From the NCBI GenBank assembly GCA_963682025.1, contig OY821521.1:165682461-165746460 (forward strand): a DNA stretch of 64,000 nucleotides, given 5' to 3'. A program made the position numbers and the translations under genes. The notes beneath the pieces were generated by a model. That model made no database searches, was not told the DNA's origin, and worked only from the letters and a program-made list of their open reading frames with translations. The stretch's first letter is position 1. Each line of letters opens with the position of its first letter. Source of the DNA: Cordilura impudica. Lineage: Eukaryota; Arthropoda; Insecta; Diptera; Scathophagidae. Below are positions 1-10,595 of this stretch, one piece after another.

Positions 1-1194
1 GATCACGGACAGCTCAATTGGACAGCTAGGGTGATCATTTTTAGCGAGAATGATTTACCATGATCATGGGAAGTTTTCTGTTTCAAAAATCATTAAAAGC
101 GGAGGAAAAGATCCAGGTAAATCTCTGAAAAAAAAAATAAAAAATATGAAGTTTCTATATTGCTCTTGTTGTTATTTTAAATGCTGTATTGTTGTCATAG
201 CTGGACTTGTTGTTTTTGTGGTCGCTGTGGTAACAATATTATAAAAACCAATCCTTTGTAAATTTTTTTTTATCAACTCTGGTAGAAAACTTTTAAAGTT
301 TCCATCACTAAAAAAATATGTTAGATCATTTTTGTCATCTCCACGAGCCTGCGTGCAAAGTTTCAGATCGATTGGGTTACGGGAAAGGGGTTAAAAATCA
401 ATCTAAAATTTTTTCGACAAGCAGACACTACGAGTTAATATAAAGGGAGTAAAAATTCACCAACATCTAAAGTAAATAATGTTGAACTAGTTGTTAATAA
501 AAAAAAACCATGTAAATTTAACAAACAAAATTTTATGTATTAATTTATTTACACAAAAACACGAAAATAACTTTTGATGTTGTATTTTTTGTGTGTAATA
601 TTTACATACATACATATGTACATACATACATACAAATATTATATAACAAAATAATATACATATACATATTCTATACATGTATATACATAATAACCGCATG
701 TTAGAAATAAATCGGTATATAATTTTATTAATATAAAATTCTCCAATATGTATTTTGTTTTAGGGAAAATACATTTATTTTGCAGTAACAAACAGAGTTT
801 CACTTCATTCTGCTCAGTGTGACTATGCCACAGTAGATGGCACCACAACTTTTGTTCTAATTAGCTTTGCAATCGTTATTTCTATTTTAACATGAATGTC
901 AACATTTTTAATTAGATATCAAACACAACAATGTTAAGAGTATACACAGGGCTGGTCTTCTATTTCATATATTTTACAAATATGACCATAAGTTTGGTAT
1001 ATTAACTTTTTGTTTTGTTTACAAAATAGAGTTACCGAGTTCATCAATGAGTTTTTTGCTTTCAAAACAGTTCTACATAGATATATAAAATTTGTATTCT
1101 GTTTTACCTACAAGATATCTGATTGCGATTACATATATTTTTTAAAAATTGTTTATAATTACTAAAGCATTACTATTGACATAAATACAAAACT
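1..1194. other. AT-rich non-coding DNA, no gene recognised
   Basis: I see no gene I can support here. A 64-codon open frame at 50-244 ends in a hydrophobic stretch (CIVVIAGLVVFVVAVV) but matches nothing I recognise, and lies in low-complexity DNA. Bases about 318-400 (AAAGTTTCAGATCGATTGGG and a following run of G) resemble the edge of the CGTGACT-repeat element found at 9.75-10.35 and 28.15-28.86 kb, so this may be a fragment of that family. Confidence 0.4.
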
Positions 1195-1570
1195 GCACCT
1201 TTTAAATTTTCCATTAAAATTTAAGAAAATATCCATTCTAAAAATTGGATTTCAGATTTCAAATTATATATTAGAAAATATCAATTGAATTTCAGAATAT
1301 CATATTAAAACGTCGGAAATAATAACTTGAAATTTAGAAGACATCAATTGAATTTTTAAAATATAAATTTTATTCTTTAAACACAAATTGAAATTCAGAA
1401 AACACCAAATATGTTTACATTTAAAAAATTAACTGAAATTAAAAAAAAATATTGCGATTGAGGAGACATTAATAGCATTTCAGGATAAGAAAATACTAAT
1501 TTAAATTCAATGAAGTTTACAAAACCTCAAATGATATTTAAGAATTGCGAACATAAAAATTGTTACATAA
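1195..1570. repeat. Degenerate short tandem repeat (AATTTCAGAAAATATCAATTG-like)
   Basis: Words such as TTTCAGAATATC, AGAAAATATCAATTG and GAAATTTAGAAGACATC recur every 25-40 bases, giving a very decayed tandem array. The same word appears in a cleaner array at about 57,345-57,475, inside one copy of the GATGTGTAAACATC element. This could be an old relative of that array; the link is an inference from the shared word only. Confidence 0.4.
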
Positions 1571-2249
1571 ATAAAGCGCAATTTGATGAGAATATTATTT
1601 ATATATTATTTTTCACAATTTTTTTGGATTTAAATTTTAATTTTTTCAAAAAATAAAGATAACAAATTATTTTATTAAAAATTTTTGGGACATTTTGTTT
1701 TTTGCGTTTGGCATTCCTAATTTGAACCAGTGTTCATGATGACTTAAAAATTTGAATTCATGGTAGGCAAGGTAAAACCCAAAACATTGGAGTTCGATAA
1801 TAATTCCCAGGTAATAGTATTTGGAGTCAATAAATGAATATATATTTTATTAACATAATTTAATTCAAAATCAAAAGTTGGCATCGCTGGGTTAGATTTT
1901 GTATTGTATTGTGTAAATAGTGAAAACTTCCTCTTAGTATGTAAAAAAAAATTTATTTTCCATATATGGCAATATTTTAACAAAAAAATTGAGAGAGCTT
2001 TTTTTTTGGTTATTATTTTGTTACTCGATCTGACCTATACGGCCGAAATGAAGAATTATTTGCCCAGTTAAAAGAAACTATACAGCCATCTCCAATTAGC
2101 ACGATTTAATGCGTATAGCCACCCTACACAACCATTACCTTCGCAATGGAGGTTAGGGAGAGCTATTTAATTTGCAAAAACTTAAACTAAGTTATTTAAC
2201 TAATTATGTCATATAACCGGAAACGCATGCATATAGGTGTATAACCTAA
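1571..2249. other. AT-rich DNA, nothing recognised
   Basis: There is no coding signal I would defend. A 79-codon minus-strand frame (1744-1983) has no recognisable domain. From about 2,020 the base composition is a little less extreme and may already belong to the dispersed repeat that ends at 2,375. Confidence 0.3.
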
Positions 2250-2375
2250 ATGGTATTAAGTTTAACAAATTGTTTACTTTTTAAAATATTTTGTTTACAT
2301 TTATTATCAATAATCAAACCGAGGTGGAGGATATCAAAAACTCGGCTCAGCCGAATTTAACACTCTTACACTCAT
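2250..2375 (+). repeat. Dispersed repeat ending CAGCCGAATTTAACACTC, copy 1
   Basis: The stretch AAATTGTTTACTTTTTAAAA, then a GGTGGAGGATATC box, then CGGCTCAGCCGAATTTAACACTCTTAC, is found again reverse-complemented at about 24,372-24,650. Its last part also occurs at 16,858-16,885. Shared order of three words at two loci supports a real interspersed family. The class is unknown and the left edge is not resolved. Confidence 0.6.
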
Positions 2376-2383
2376 AAAAAAAA

Positions 2384-3372
2384 ATTTTCTTAAAAAGTTA
2401 ATTCTTTTTCTTCAAAAATACCTTGTCTTAAAAAGTACATTTTTTAAAACAGAACATTTGCTTAAAAATTACCTTGTCTTAAAAAGCACATTTTCTTACA
2501 TAGTACCTTTTCTTAAAAAGTATATTTTCTTAATAAAGAAAATTTTCTTAGAAACGTTCCTTTTCTTAAAAGAGAACTTTTTCCATTAAAATAACCTTTT
2601 CTTAAACAAAAATACTTTTCTAAACAAAAATAGCTTTTCTTAAATAATTTGCATTTTCTTCAAAAAGCGTCTTTTCTTACAAAGGTGTCTTTACATAAAA
2701 TAGTACTTTTGCTTAAAAAAGAAAAAGAACTTTTTCCTAAAAAAGTATATTTTCTTAAAAAAGTATATATTCTAGAAAAACCTTTTTTAAAATAAGATAC
2801 TTTTCTTAAAATGATTTTTTTTTTCTTAAAAAGTACCTCTTCTTAAAAATATACGTTTCTTGAAAAATATTTTTTCAAGTAAATTTTCTTTAATTTTCTC
2901 AAATAATATAAAATGTATTTCCAAAAAAAGGTATTTTTTCCTCTAAAAGTTTTAAGTACATTTTCTAAATAAACTAAATTTTCTTAAAAAAGTGATTTTT
3001 CTTTAAAAAAAAATTACCTTTTCGTAATAAGTACCTTTTTCTTCTTAAAATTTTATATTTTTTCCGCAAAAAAAAATTTTTTTTAGGTACCTTTTTTAAA
3101 AAACATATGTTTTCTTAAAATGGTAACTTTAGTTAAAAAGTTACTTTTATTTAAAACGTAACCTTTCGTCAAAAGTAGCTCTTGTTAAAAAAAATATTTT
3201 CTTAAAAACTAGTTTTTTTTTTCTTAAAAGGCACCTTTTCTTAAAAAAGTAAATTTTATTGAAATAGTTCTCTATCTTGGAAAAGTACAATTTCTTAAGA
3301 AAGTATCTTTTCTAAAAAAGAAAATTTTTCTTAAAAAGTACAACTTCTTTAAACTGGACTTTTTCTAAATAA
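2384..3372 (+). repeat. CTTAAAAAAGTACC minisatellite, array 1
   Basis: This is a degenerate tandem array of an 18-20 bp unit, roughly TTTTCTTAAAAAAGTACC. About 50 units are present with many substitutions and length changes, so it is old. The orientation here is defined as plus. It starts directly after the dispersed repeat at 2,250-2,375 and ends before a unique segment at 3,373. Open frames inside such arrays come from the repeat and are not genes. Confidence 0.85.
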
Positions 3373-3399
3373 ACTAAATCATCAGTTCAAAAATATAAC

Positions 3400-3660
3400 C
3401 GGTATAACTACTGCCCCTATATAAAACTGCCTTCGGATCACTTAAATCTACCAGAAACGGACATGGGTTCTCCTTCTATTTTATTTTTGCTAATTTTTTA
3501 TGAATATTGGTTGCTATAGTTACTTGATGTCGTCACGATTAGTCTCTTTTTTGTACTGGTCCCTATATAAAAATAGCGCTCGATGTGAACTTTTTCATAA
3601 CTCCAACCAGCGTATTCACACCGTTGCATTTCAAATTTGGTAGCTTAGTTGGTCCTTAAA
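3400..3660 (+). repeat. Probable fragment related to the ATACCC family
   Basis: Words such as CCCTATATAAAAATAG and ATGTGAACTTTTTCATAACT resemble the 3' half of the ATACCC repeat (compare 45,440-45,480). No terminus is present, so this is either a diverged internal piece or a relative. Confidence 0.35.
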
Positions 3661-3738
3661 TCTCTGTTGAAGCTCATGGCATATAGTTGGTCCAGATTTT
3701 TTATAAAATATTTAGCAAATTTAAGATTTTTAGATAAA

Positions 3739-4040
3739 CTAGCAGATTCCAGCGCTCGAAATTCGAGTGCAATTTCGAATGAAAAAACGCACTCATTAAC
3801 AAACTCATTAATAAATTTAATAAACACACACGTAGCACATGTATAATTTTATATATGTGTTAGTAGCAATTTTAAATGCAATTTACTCAAAATTTAATAA
3901 AAAATTTAAAAATCTGTAAATGTGGAAAACACCTTAAAAGAAATACCTTTCAAGTAATATACGTTTGGTCACAATCGGGATAAAACGGTAGAACAAAACA
4001 TCGGTTCACAAGAAATAGCCTAGTCTATTAATATTATAGA
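3739..4040 (-). mobile_element. Non-autonomous Helitron, copy 1
   Basis: Read on the minus strand it begins TCTATAATATTAATAG and ends ...GCTAG after a GAAATTCGAG-type palindrome. The host base is A before TC and T after CTAG, the classic Helitron insertion between A and T. No coding capacity is seen. This copy is about 60 bp shorter than the others because of a deletion near the palindrome end. Eight copies in this window share the same order of words. Confidence 0.85.
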
Positions 4041-5027
4041 TTTCACTACTCAGTTCTAATAGATTCCTGAATATAATTTCGTATTGAAAAAGTATTAGAT
4101 TCTATGATAATATATTTTCCATAGAAGATCTAGCAAATTCCATTTATATTTTTGATTTAAATCGAAAACACATAATTCTAATAAATATATTTTTTGCTTA
4201 GAATATATGCCAGATTGCAGACAATTTTCATTAATTTTAAATTTTTAAATTTATAATTCTGTATTATTTTATATTAATTTAATAACAAATTCTTGGATTA
4301 TAGAAGGACATTTAATTTTTGTCAATCTACTTGTTACACTTTTATACTTTGAAACTCATAACGAGTTAGTAACAAAGTGTACAGTAGATAAACAAACAAA
4401 AAAAATGCAACAAATATTTTTGTAAAGCAAAGAAAAAAGGAAACAAAAAACTAAAGGCAAACATTCTGACAATTTTTGTAACTGACATAGACATGAAAAG
4501 TGTGTGTGTAATATTTTTTTTTTCCTAAGCACACATATTGTTGTTGCTCGAAGCAACTATTGTTTGTATCATCCTAAAAACGGATGTCACTTAATACATG
4601 TGTATGTAAATGTTTATTAATATTTTAAGGGATTTTAAAAGAGATATAAAATATACACTATAAATGTCTGCACATGATCAAGTGTAATAGTGTGAATGCA
4701 TATGAAATGAAAACATTAACCAGGCATAAAGTACTGGAACGCAAAACTCATGAGCCACGAAAGAATTTTTATATCTAAGTAGTCAAAAAAATGCTGTAGC
4801 TAATATTCAGTCTCTGCTCAAATAATGTTTGCATGTAGTTGAATGAATGTATGTGCTTTGTTTTAGGAATAACTTAATAAAAGTTTAAGAAAAATTTAAA
4901 TTTTTTCAACAATATTATAGTTTTTTTTATATTTAAATATATAAATATCGCTTTAAGGCGATTATATCGGCCTTTGAAAAATTATCAATTTTTTTTTTCG
5001 AAATATGTATTTCTTTGGTAATTTTTA
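4041..5027. other. AT-rich DNA, nothing recognised
   Basis: There is no repeat or coding signal I can name. A 66-codon minus-strand frame at 4,356-4,556 has no recognisable domain. Confidence 0.35.
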
Positions 5028-7268
5028 TAGAGAAAGTACTTTTTCTGGAAAAGTACTTTTTAAGAAAATGTACTTTAAAACAAAGGTACTTTTTTAAGCA
5101 GCATTACTTTTTTACAAAAATATACTTTTTTTAAGCAAAGATACTTTTTTAAGAAAACGTACTTTCATAAGAAAACTGTTCTTTTTTATTGAAAAGGTAC
5201 TTGTTAAACAAAATTTTGTTTTTTAAGAAGTAGTGCTTTTTTACAAAAATATACTTTTTAAGAAAGGGTACTTTTATAAAAAGTACTTGTTAAACAAAAT
5301 TTACTTTTTTGAAGAAATAGTACTTTTTTACAAACTGGTACTTTTTAAGAAAAGGTATTTTCTAAATAAAAGGTACTTTTTAAGAAAAGATACTTTTTTA
5401 AAAAAATTTAATTTTAAGAGGAAAGGTTCTTTTTTAAGAAAATGAACTTTTTTAAGAAACTTTACTTTTTTGAAAAATAGTGCTTTTTAAAAATCGTAAT
5501 TTTTTAACGAATAGTCCTTTCTAGGTATCGTACATTTTTAGGAAAAAGTACTTTTAAAGAAAAAAATACTTTTTAATAAATGGAACTTTTTTTAAAAACA
5601 TATACTTTTTTAAGAAAATTACCCTTTTTGAGATATGGTACTTTTTTAACAAAATATACTTTGTTTAAGAAAATGTTCTTTGCGTGAAATTGTACTTTTT
5701 ATGAAATAGTACGTTTTAGGAATAGTACTTTTTAGAATTGCTACTTTTTTAAGAAAAGATTATTTTTAAGAAATTGTGCTTCTTTACAAAAGTACTTTCA
5801 TAAGGATAGGTACATTTTTAAGAAAAATAATTTTTTTTAAGAAAGGGCACTTTTTAAAGGAAGGGTACTTTTTCACGATTATTTTTCTAATACAAGGAAC
5901 TTTTTTTTAAAAAACGAAATTTTTAAGAAGAATGAATTTCTTAAGAAAATTTAAATTCTTAAAAAATAGCCTTTCTTTATGCAACTTTTTTTTAAGAAAA
6001 GATATCTTTTAAAGAAAAGGTTTTTCTTAACCTCTTAAGCGGAAATGACCAGTGTCGCCCGCAAACATTTTCTGTGCCAAATTCGCCATTGACGGGCTAC
6101 GCCCGCCACATATTTAAATGCTTCACAGTAGTAGTAGCAAATTTATTATACTTAACAAACCACAGTTATTATATAAACACTAATAATGCCCGCACAGAGT
6201 TGCATTAAAATTAAATAGTCTCCACACTCAGGTTTCTTTTAAACTAAATCATAAGGCAAGAGGTTAAGAATAGTACTTTTAAGATAAGGCACCTTTTTTA
6301 CAAAAGATTATCTTCTAAGACATTTTACTTCTTTAAGCAAAAGTACCTTTTTTGGAAAAGGTACTTTTTAAGTTAAAGTTTTTTTTTTCAGGTAAGGTAC
6401 TTTTTTTTTTGAATAGTACTTCTAAGAAAAGGCACCTTTTTTTACAAAAGATTCTCTTTTAAGAAATTTTACTTCTTGAAGAAAAAGTACTTTTTTTTGG
6501 AAAAGGTACTTTTTAAGATAAAGTTTTTTTTTTTCAGATAAGGTACTTTTTTAAGAAATATTTATTATTAGGAAAATATTATTAAGAAAATATCATTTTT
6601 AAGAAAATGGTTTTCTTTAATAAAATACGCTTTTTAGAACCAATAATTTTTGAAGAAATAGTACTTTTTATAAGAAATGGTGCTTTGTTAAGAAGATCTG
6701 CTTTTTTACGAAATGGTACTTTTTAAGAGATGGTGCTTTTTTAAGAAATAGTGCCTTTTAAGAAAGGTAATTCTTTAAGAAAAGAGTATTTTTAAAGAAA
6801 CTGCACTTCTTTTGAAAGTAGTATTTTTGAATTAAATGTACCTTTGAAAGAAAAAGTACTTTTTACAGAAAATTGACTTTTTTCAGAAAGAGTGCGTTTT
6901 AGAAAATGAGCTTTTTTAAAAAAGATATTTTTTTTAATCTACTTTTTAAGAAAATACAATTTTTTAAGAAAAAGCACTTTTTTCCAGAAAGCAAAATTTT
7001 TTTGGAAATAGTACATATTAGAAAAAGTACCTTACTAAGAAAAAGTTCTTTCTTAATAGAAATACTTTTTTAAGAAAAGTTACTTTTTTCAGAAAATTTA
7101 CTTATTTAAGAAAATGTACTTTTTTGAGAAAGGACACTATTTTAAGAAAAGTGCTTTTTTGAGAAAATGTACTATTTTCAGAAAAGATAATTTTTAAGAA
7201 AAAGAACTTTTTCAAGAAAAGGAACATTGTGAAGGAATGATACTTTTTTAAGGAAATATTCTTTTTGA
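5028..7268 (-). repeat. CTTAAAAAAGTACC minisatellite, array 2 (reverse orientation)
   Basis: The unit reads GGTACTTTTTTAAGAAAA, the reverse complement of array 1. Roughly 110 degenerate units are present. It is split by a 233-bp MITE at 6,031-6,263. It also holds a local higher-order duplication of about 143 bp: the block beginning AATAGTACTTTTAAGATAAG at 6,269 recurs at 6,412. Confidence 0.85.
6031..6263. mobile_element. piggyBac-like MITE with TTAA target site
   Basis: This is an island of non-repeat sequence inside minisatellite array 2. It begins CCTCTTAAGCGG and ends GCAAGAGG, giving CCTCTT/AAGAGG inverted ends. It is flanked on each side by TTAA (6,027-6,030 and 6,264-6,267). A TTAA duplication with C-rich inverted ends is characteristic of piggyBac-superfamily transposons. 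The element is 233 bp with no open frame, so non-autonomous. An internal dyad (GGGCTACGCCC) lies at about 6,095. Superfamily assignment rests on the target site and termini only. Confidence 0.7.
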
Positions 7269-7522
7269 AGATCTGCACTATATATAATCTACCGGAATAC
7301 CAAATATGCCTGAGATTATTATGAAGATAATTGAAATTTCAAACATCTCAAAAACTGTGTTTATTTTTGAAACGAAAAATTTGCGTAGAACCAATGAAAT
7401 GCCAGAAACCGGTCCGATTAAGAATACAGTGCAGTTATGAATTTTTGAAATATATGCTTTCTTCTTTACCACGCACCATTTAAAAACAAAAAAAATATAT
7501 ATCAAAAATTTAGTCCAACATA
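7269..7522. other. Spacer between array 2 and mariner
   Basis: This is unique AT-rich sequence between the end of the minisatellite and the left inverted repeat of the mariner. An open frame crossing it on the minus strand runs into the mariner 3' end and is not a gene. Confidence 0.4.
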
Positions 7523-8796
7523 CCATGGAGTGAAAACTCCGTGGCCTAACAATGGAAGACCGGGTTTTTTGATTTGAAATCAATTTATTCTTCAATGTAA
7601 TCCCCATTAAGTGAAATGCACTTCTTTCAACGATCATCTAACATCTTGATACCCTTAAAATAATACGATTTGTCAAACTCTTCAAAATAGGCTTCCGTCT
7701 CTGATACGACTTCTTCATTTGTGGAAAATCTCTTTCCCTGCAGGCATCTTACCAAGGTCGGGACCAAATAACAATCACTGGGAGCCAGATCTGAGGAATA
7801 CGCGGGTGGGGAAGCAATTCGCAAATTAAAGACTTCAATTTTTTTGAAGCCAAAGCAGATGAATACACGATTTTTTTTTTCTTATTTAAGTGGGGTCGTG
7901 TTTTCTTAATTTCTTTATCCAATCTGTCCCAAAAGTCAACATAGTATATGTCAATTATTGTTTTTCTTTTCTCCTAGTAATCCACAAATATTATATCACG
8001 TGCATCCCAAAAAAAAAAGATACCGGCCAGCCTATTTTTGAGCCGCTTTGATCGGCTTTTGTACGCTTGTAACCACTCCGCATACTATCTATTAGATACC
8101 GGTGTAAAAATGAAGCCACGTATTATCCGTTGTTATAAATCGGCTTAAAAATTCAGTTGAGTTTACTTCCAATATCCGCAAAGCATTCATTGAACCAGGA
8201 ACACGTTTCAGTTGTTGCACAGCTGTTAAAAATTACGGCACCCATCGATCAAAGAGATTTTTCATATTTATATAATCATGAAATATATGCCGAACTCGCT
8301 CTGTTAATATCTTTATGATGCCAGCAATCACACTCACTTTAATCCTTCGATCAGCCAATACAACCTGATGCACTTTTCTTACTTTTTCTTGGGTAGGTTA
8401 GGTTAGGTTGAAAAAGAGGAGCCATGTATACACATAGCTCATATCCGTTTTACCCGGATATACACTTAAGCCAGAAAGTCGGCTTGTTGTGCGCTCTTTC
8501 TTGGGTAACTGCCTATTCATTTTTAAGCATTGAATATGACGGTGAAGATTCAATATAATGCCTAACAATCGATTCTTTGGGTTGGACAGTATTTTTTTCC
8601 CACTAAAAACAATGTTTATTTAACACACGAAACTTTAAAAGCAACATCATTTTTATAACGGTAACTTTTTTTCTAATTAATTAAAATGTCATGAAATTTT
8701 AACACGATTTTTCTATCAGTTGGTCCTACTGAATAAATAAAAAATTGACACTTGACACGCCATCTCTATGTGACGCCACGTAGTTTTCACTCCATG
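7523..8796 (-). pseudogene. Degenerate mariner transposon with dead transposase
   Basis: This is a full-length but decayed mariner, about 1.27 kb, the usual size of the family. The inverted ends CATGGAGTGAAAACT and AGTTTTCACTCCATG lie at 7,524 and 8,796. The minus strand keeps recognisable transposase: a helix-turn-helix region (VRKVHQVVLADRRIKVSVIA), FLSRFITTDNTWLHFY with the first catalytic aspartate, FFWDARD with the second, and YSSDLAPSDCYL with the third. This is the DD34D order of mariner, followed by a LNGDYIEE-like tail. Several stops and frameshifts break the frame, and an internal 101-bp insertion (8,396-8,496) interrupts it. The element is inactive. The TA target duplication is not clean on the right side. 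Confidence 0.88.
8396..8496 (-). mobile_element. Short retroposed insert with TAGGTT tail, inside mariner
   Basis: A 101-bp segment starts GGTTAGGTTAGGTTG on the plus strand and is flanked by the direct repeat TTTCTTGGGTA (8,385-8,395 and 8,497-8,507). On the minus strand it ends in repeated AACCTA units. An 11-bp target duplication plus a short tandem tail indicates target-primed retrotransposition of a 5'-truncated LINE or a SINE. The parent family is not identifiable from 101 bp. It inserted after the mariner was in place. Confidence 0.7.
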
Positions 8797-9279
8797 TCTG
8801 TCCCATAGAAAGTGGGAAAAATAATTTTCGTAAAAATGAAAAGTAAGAAAATTTGTTTCTAGAGGAATATAGAAACTATCTGGCCTAAGAAGGCCATTTT
8901 ACAGAATAGAAGAAAATTAATATACCTTTAAAATGACCCAGTGTACGGTGAAGACCTCATAATCTAAAGTTGTTGGCAAGAACGTTTTTCAACACCCCAT
9001 GGACTAAAATATTTTTAACTAAATCAGTTTTGAACCGAAAACTTTTATTTAAAAAAAAAATTGTTACTTTAACAATTTTTGACCGATTCTAACCAGCAAT
9101 AACTCATTTTACTCACTATTAAACGCACTTTTGAATAAGAATTTAAAAAATAGGTTTTCGGATAAAGTATTAGAAAATAAATGCGTCAAAATTGAAAAAT
9201 TAAAAAAAATTTGGAAGTTTTAAATATCTTGGATAAAAAGTTTACATTAGTTTGTTAAAAGTATAAACATTTATATATA
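8797..9279. other. Unique AT-rich DNA, nothing recognised
   Basis: I found no repeat family or coding signal between the mariner and the next Helitron. Confidence 0.35.
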
Positions 9280-9645
9280 CTAGCACATTCCAGCGCTCGA
9301 AATTCGAGTGCAATTTCTAGGCAGCTTTATTTTTCAACTTAGCCAATTCACAAACCAACACTTTTATGGTTTATTATTATTGTGAATGAAGCTAACAAAC
9401 TCATTAGCAAACACATTAACAAATTTAATAAAACAAACATAGCATATGTATAATTTTATGTATGTGTTAGTAGTAACTCTAAATGCCATTTACTCAAAAT
9501 AAATGAAAAATTTAAAAATCTGAAAACCTGCAAAACGGCTAAAAAGAAACACCTTTCAAATAATATACGTTTGGTCAAAATTGGGATAAAACGATAGAAC
9601 AAAACATCGGTCACAAGAAATCGCCTAGCCTATTAATATTAAAGA
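9280..9645 (-). mobile_element. Non-autonomous Helitron, copy 2
   Basis: This is a 366-bp copy with host A before CTAG and T after GA on the plus strand, as in the other copies. It contains the CGAAATTCGAG palindrome near its 3' end and the shared internal words CCAATTCACAAACC, TAATATACGTTTGGTC and GATAAAACG. No open frame is conserved. Confidence 0.88.
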
Positions 9646-9749
9646 TTTGGATACCTTAACTATTTGTCTTTCGAAAACCATTCAATAATTTAAAATCGGT
9701 TCCAAACTGATTTCGGTAAAATTATTTTAGTCCGCGAAGTGTTAAAAAA

Positions 9750-10345
9750 ATGTTCCTTTTTAAACTCTTTCTTTTAACTCATACTCTCTGTCTGTCTGTC
9801 TGTCTGCCATGGGTGGACCCCATTCCCCCAATTGATCTGGAACTTGGCCCATAGTTTTGTCGTGACTACAGATCAATTTTGGGATAGTCACGCAGAGTCA
9901 CGCGTGGTCACGCGCAGTCACGGAGTGATCTAAATGTCATTTCCCCTCATCCGATCAATCTCAAGCTTGGTCCATACACTTGCTGTGAAAAAAGACTTAC
10001 TTCGACATAGTCACGCGCAGTCACCCATAGTCACGCACAGTCACGGAGTGATTTAAAACCCATTTGCCCTTATCCGATCGATCTAAAATTTGGTCGAAAG
10101 ACTTGCTGTGAAAAAAGATTAACTTTGACATAGTCACGCACAGCCACGGAGAGATTAAAACCCCACTTCCTCTCATCCGATGGATCTGAAACTTTGTCCA
10201 TAAACTTGTTGTGGCCAAAGATTAATTTTAAGATAGTCGCACACAGTCACGCACAGTCACGGAGATATTCAAAACTCATATGCATTAGGAAAGAAAGAGC
10301 TTTAATAAATATTTTGTTCTTATGGGTTAAATTATTTTGTCGGTA
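9750..10345 (-). repeat. Dispersed element with internal CGTGACT tandem repeats, copy 1
   Basis: On the minus strand this element contains four units of about 105-125 bp. Each starts CTCCGTGACTGTGCGTGACT and holds a cluster of 10-bp CGTGACT(G/A)TG sub-repeats and a word like AGTTTCAGATCGATCGG. A CAGACAGACAGAGAGTAT microsatellite edges one side (about 9,785-9,810), and an ATGGGTTAAATTATTT word edges the other. The second copy (28,150-28,860) has the same two edges, so the array and its flanks move as one unit. Transposon class is unknown. Confidence 0.75.
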
Positions 10346-10464
10346 ACTTCAGATTTTGAGGGAGTATACAAAATTCTGAAGATTGAAAAATGATTTACAC
10401 ACCTAGGCCTACAGCTTATACTAAGTCATTTTAAAAGTATATTTCACTGTAACCCTGTGTAATT

Positions 10465-10595
10465 ATACCCTATACCACTACGTGGTCAGGATATAATGAA
10501 TTTGTGCTGATGTTTGTAACTACCAAAAATATGTGACCTAAGCCCATCTTTTATTATAGCGATCGACTCAGAATCACTTTCTGATCACTTTTCAT
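10465..10595 (+). repeat. ATACCC-family repeat, 5' fragment
   Basis: It begins with the family terminus ATACCCTATACCAC and continues through TAACTACCAAAAATATG and GATCGACTCAGAATCACTTT, then diverges. The remaining 600 bp of the family are absent, so the copy is truncated. Confidence 0.75.

Noticed and set aside
50..244. 64-codon frame with hydrophobic end at the window start
   Set aside because: No recognised domain or gene context; it lies in low-complexity DNA near the window edge.
8391..8410. Interstitial telomere from TAGGTTAGGTT
   Set aside because: Only about three units are present, at the end of a segment with flanking target duplications, so a retroposon tail is the better explanation. 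Flies also lack TTAGG telomeres.
9780..10280. CRISPR-like array from regularly spaced CGTGACT repeats
   Set aside because: The repeats are clustered 10-bp units within a 115-bp degenerate unit, the spacers are similar to each other, and the genome is eukaryotic.
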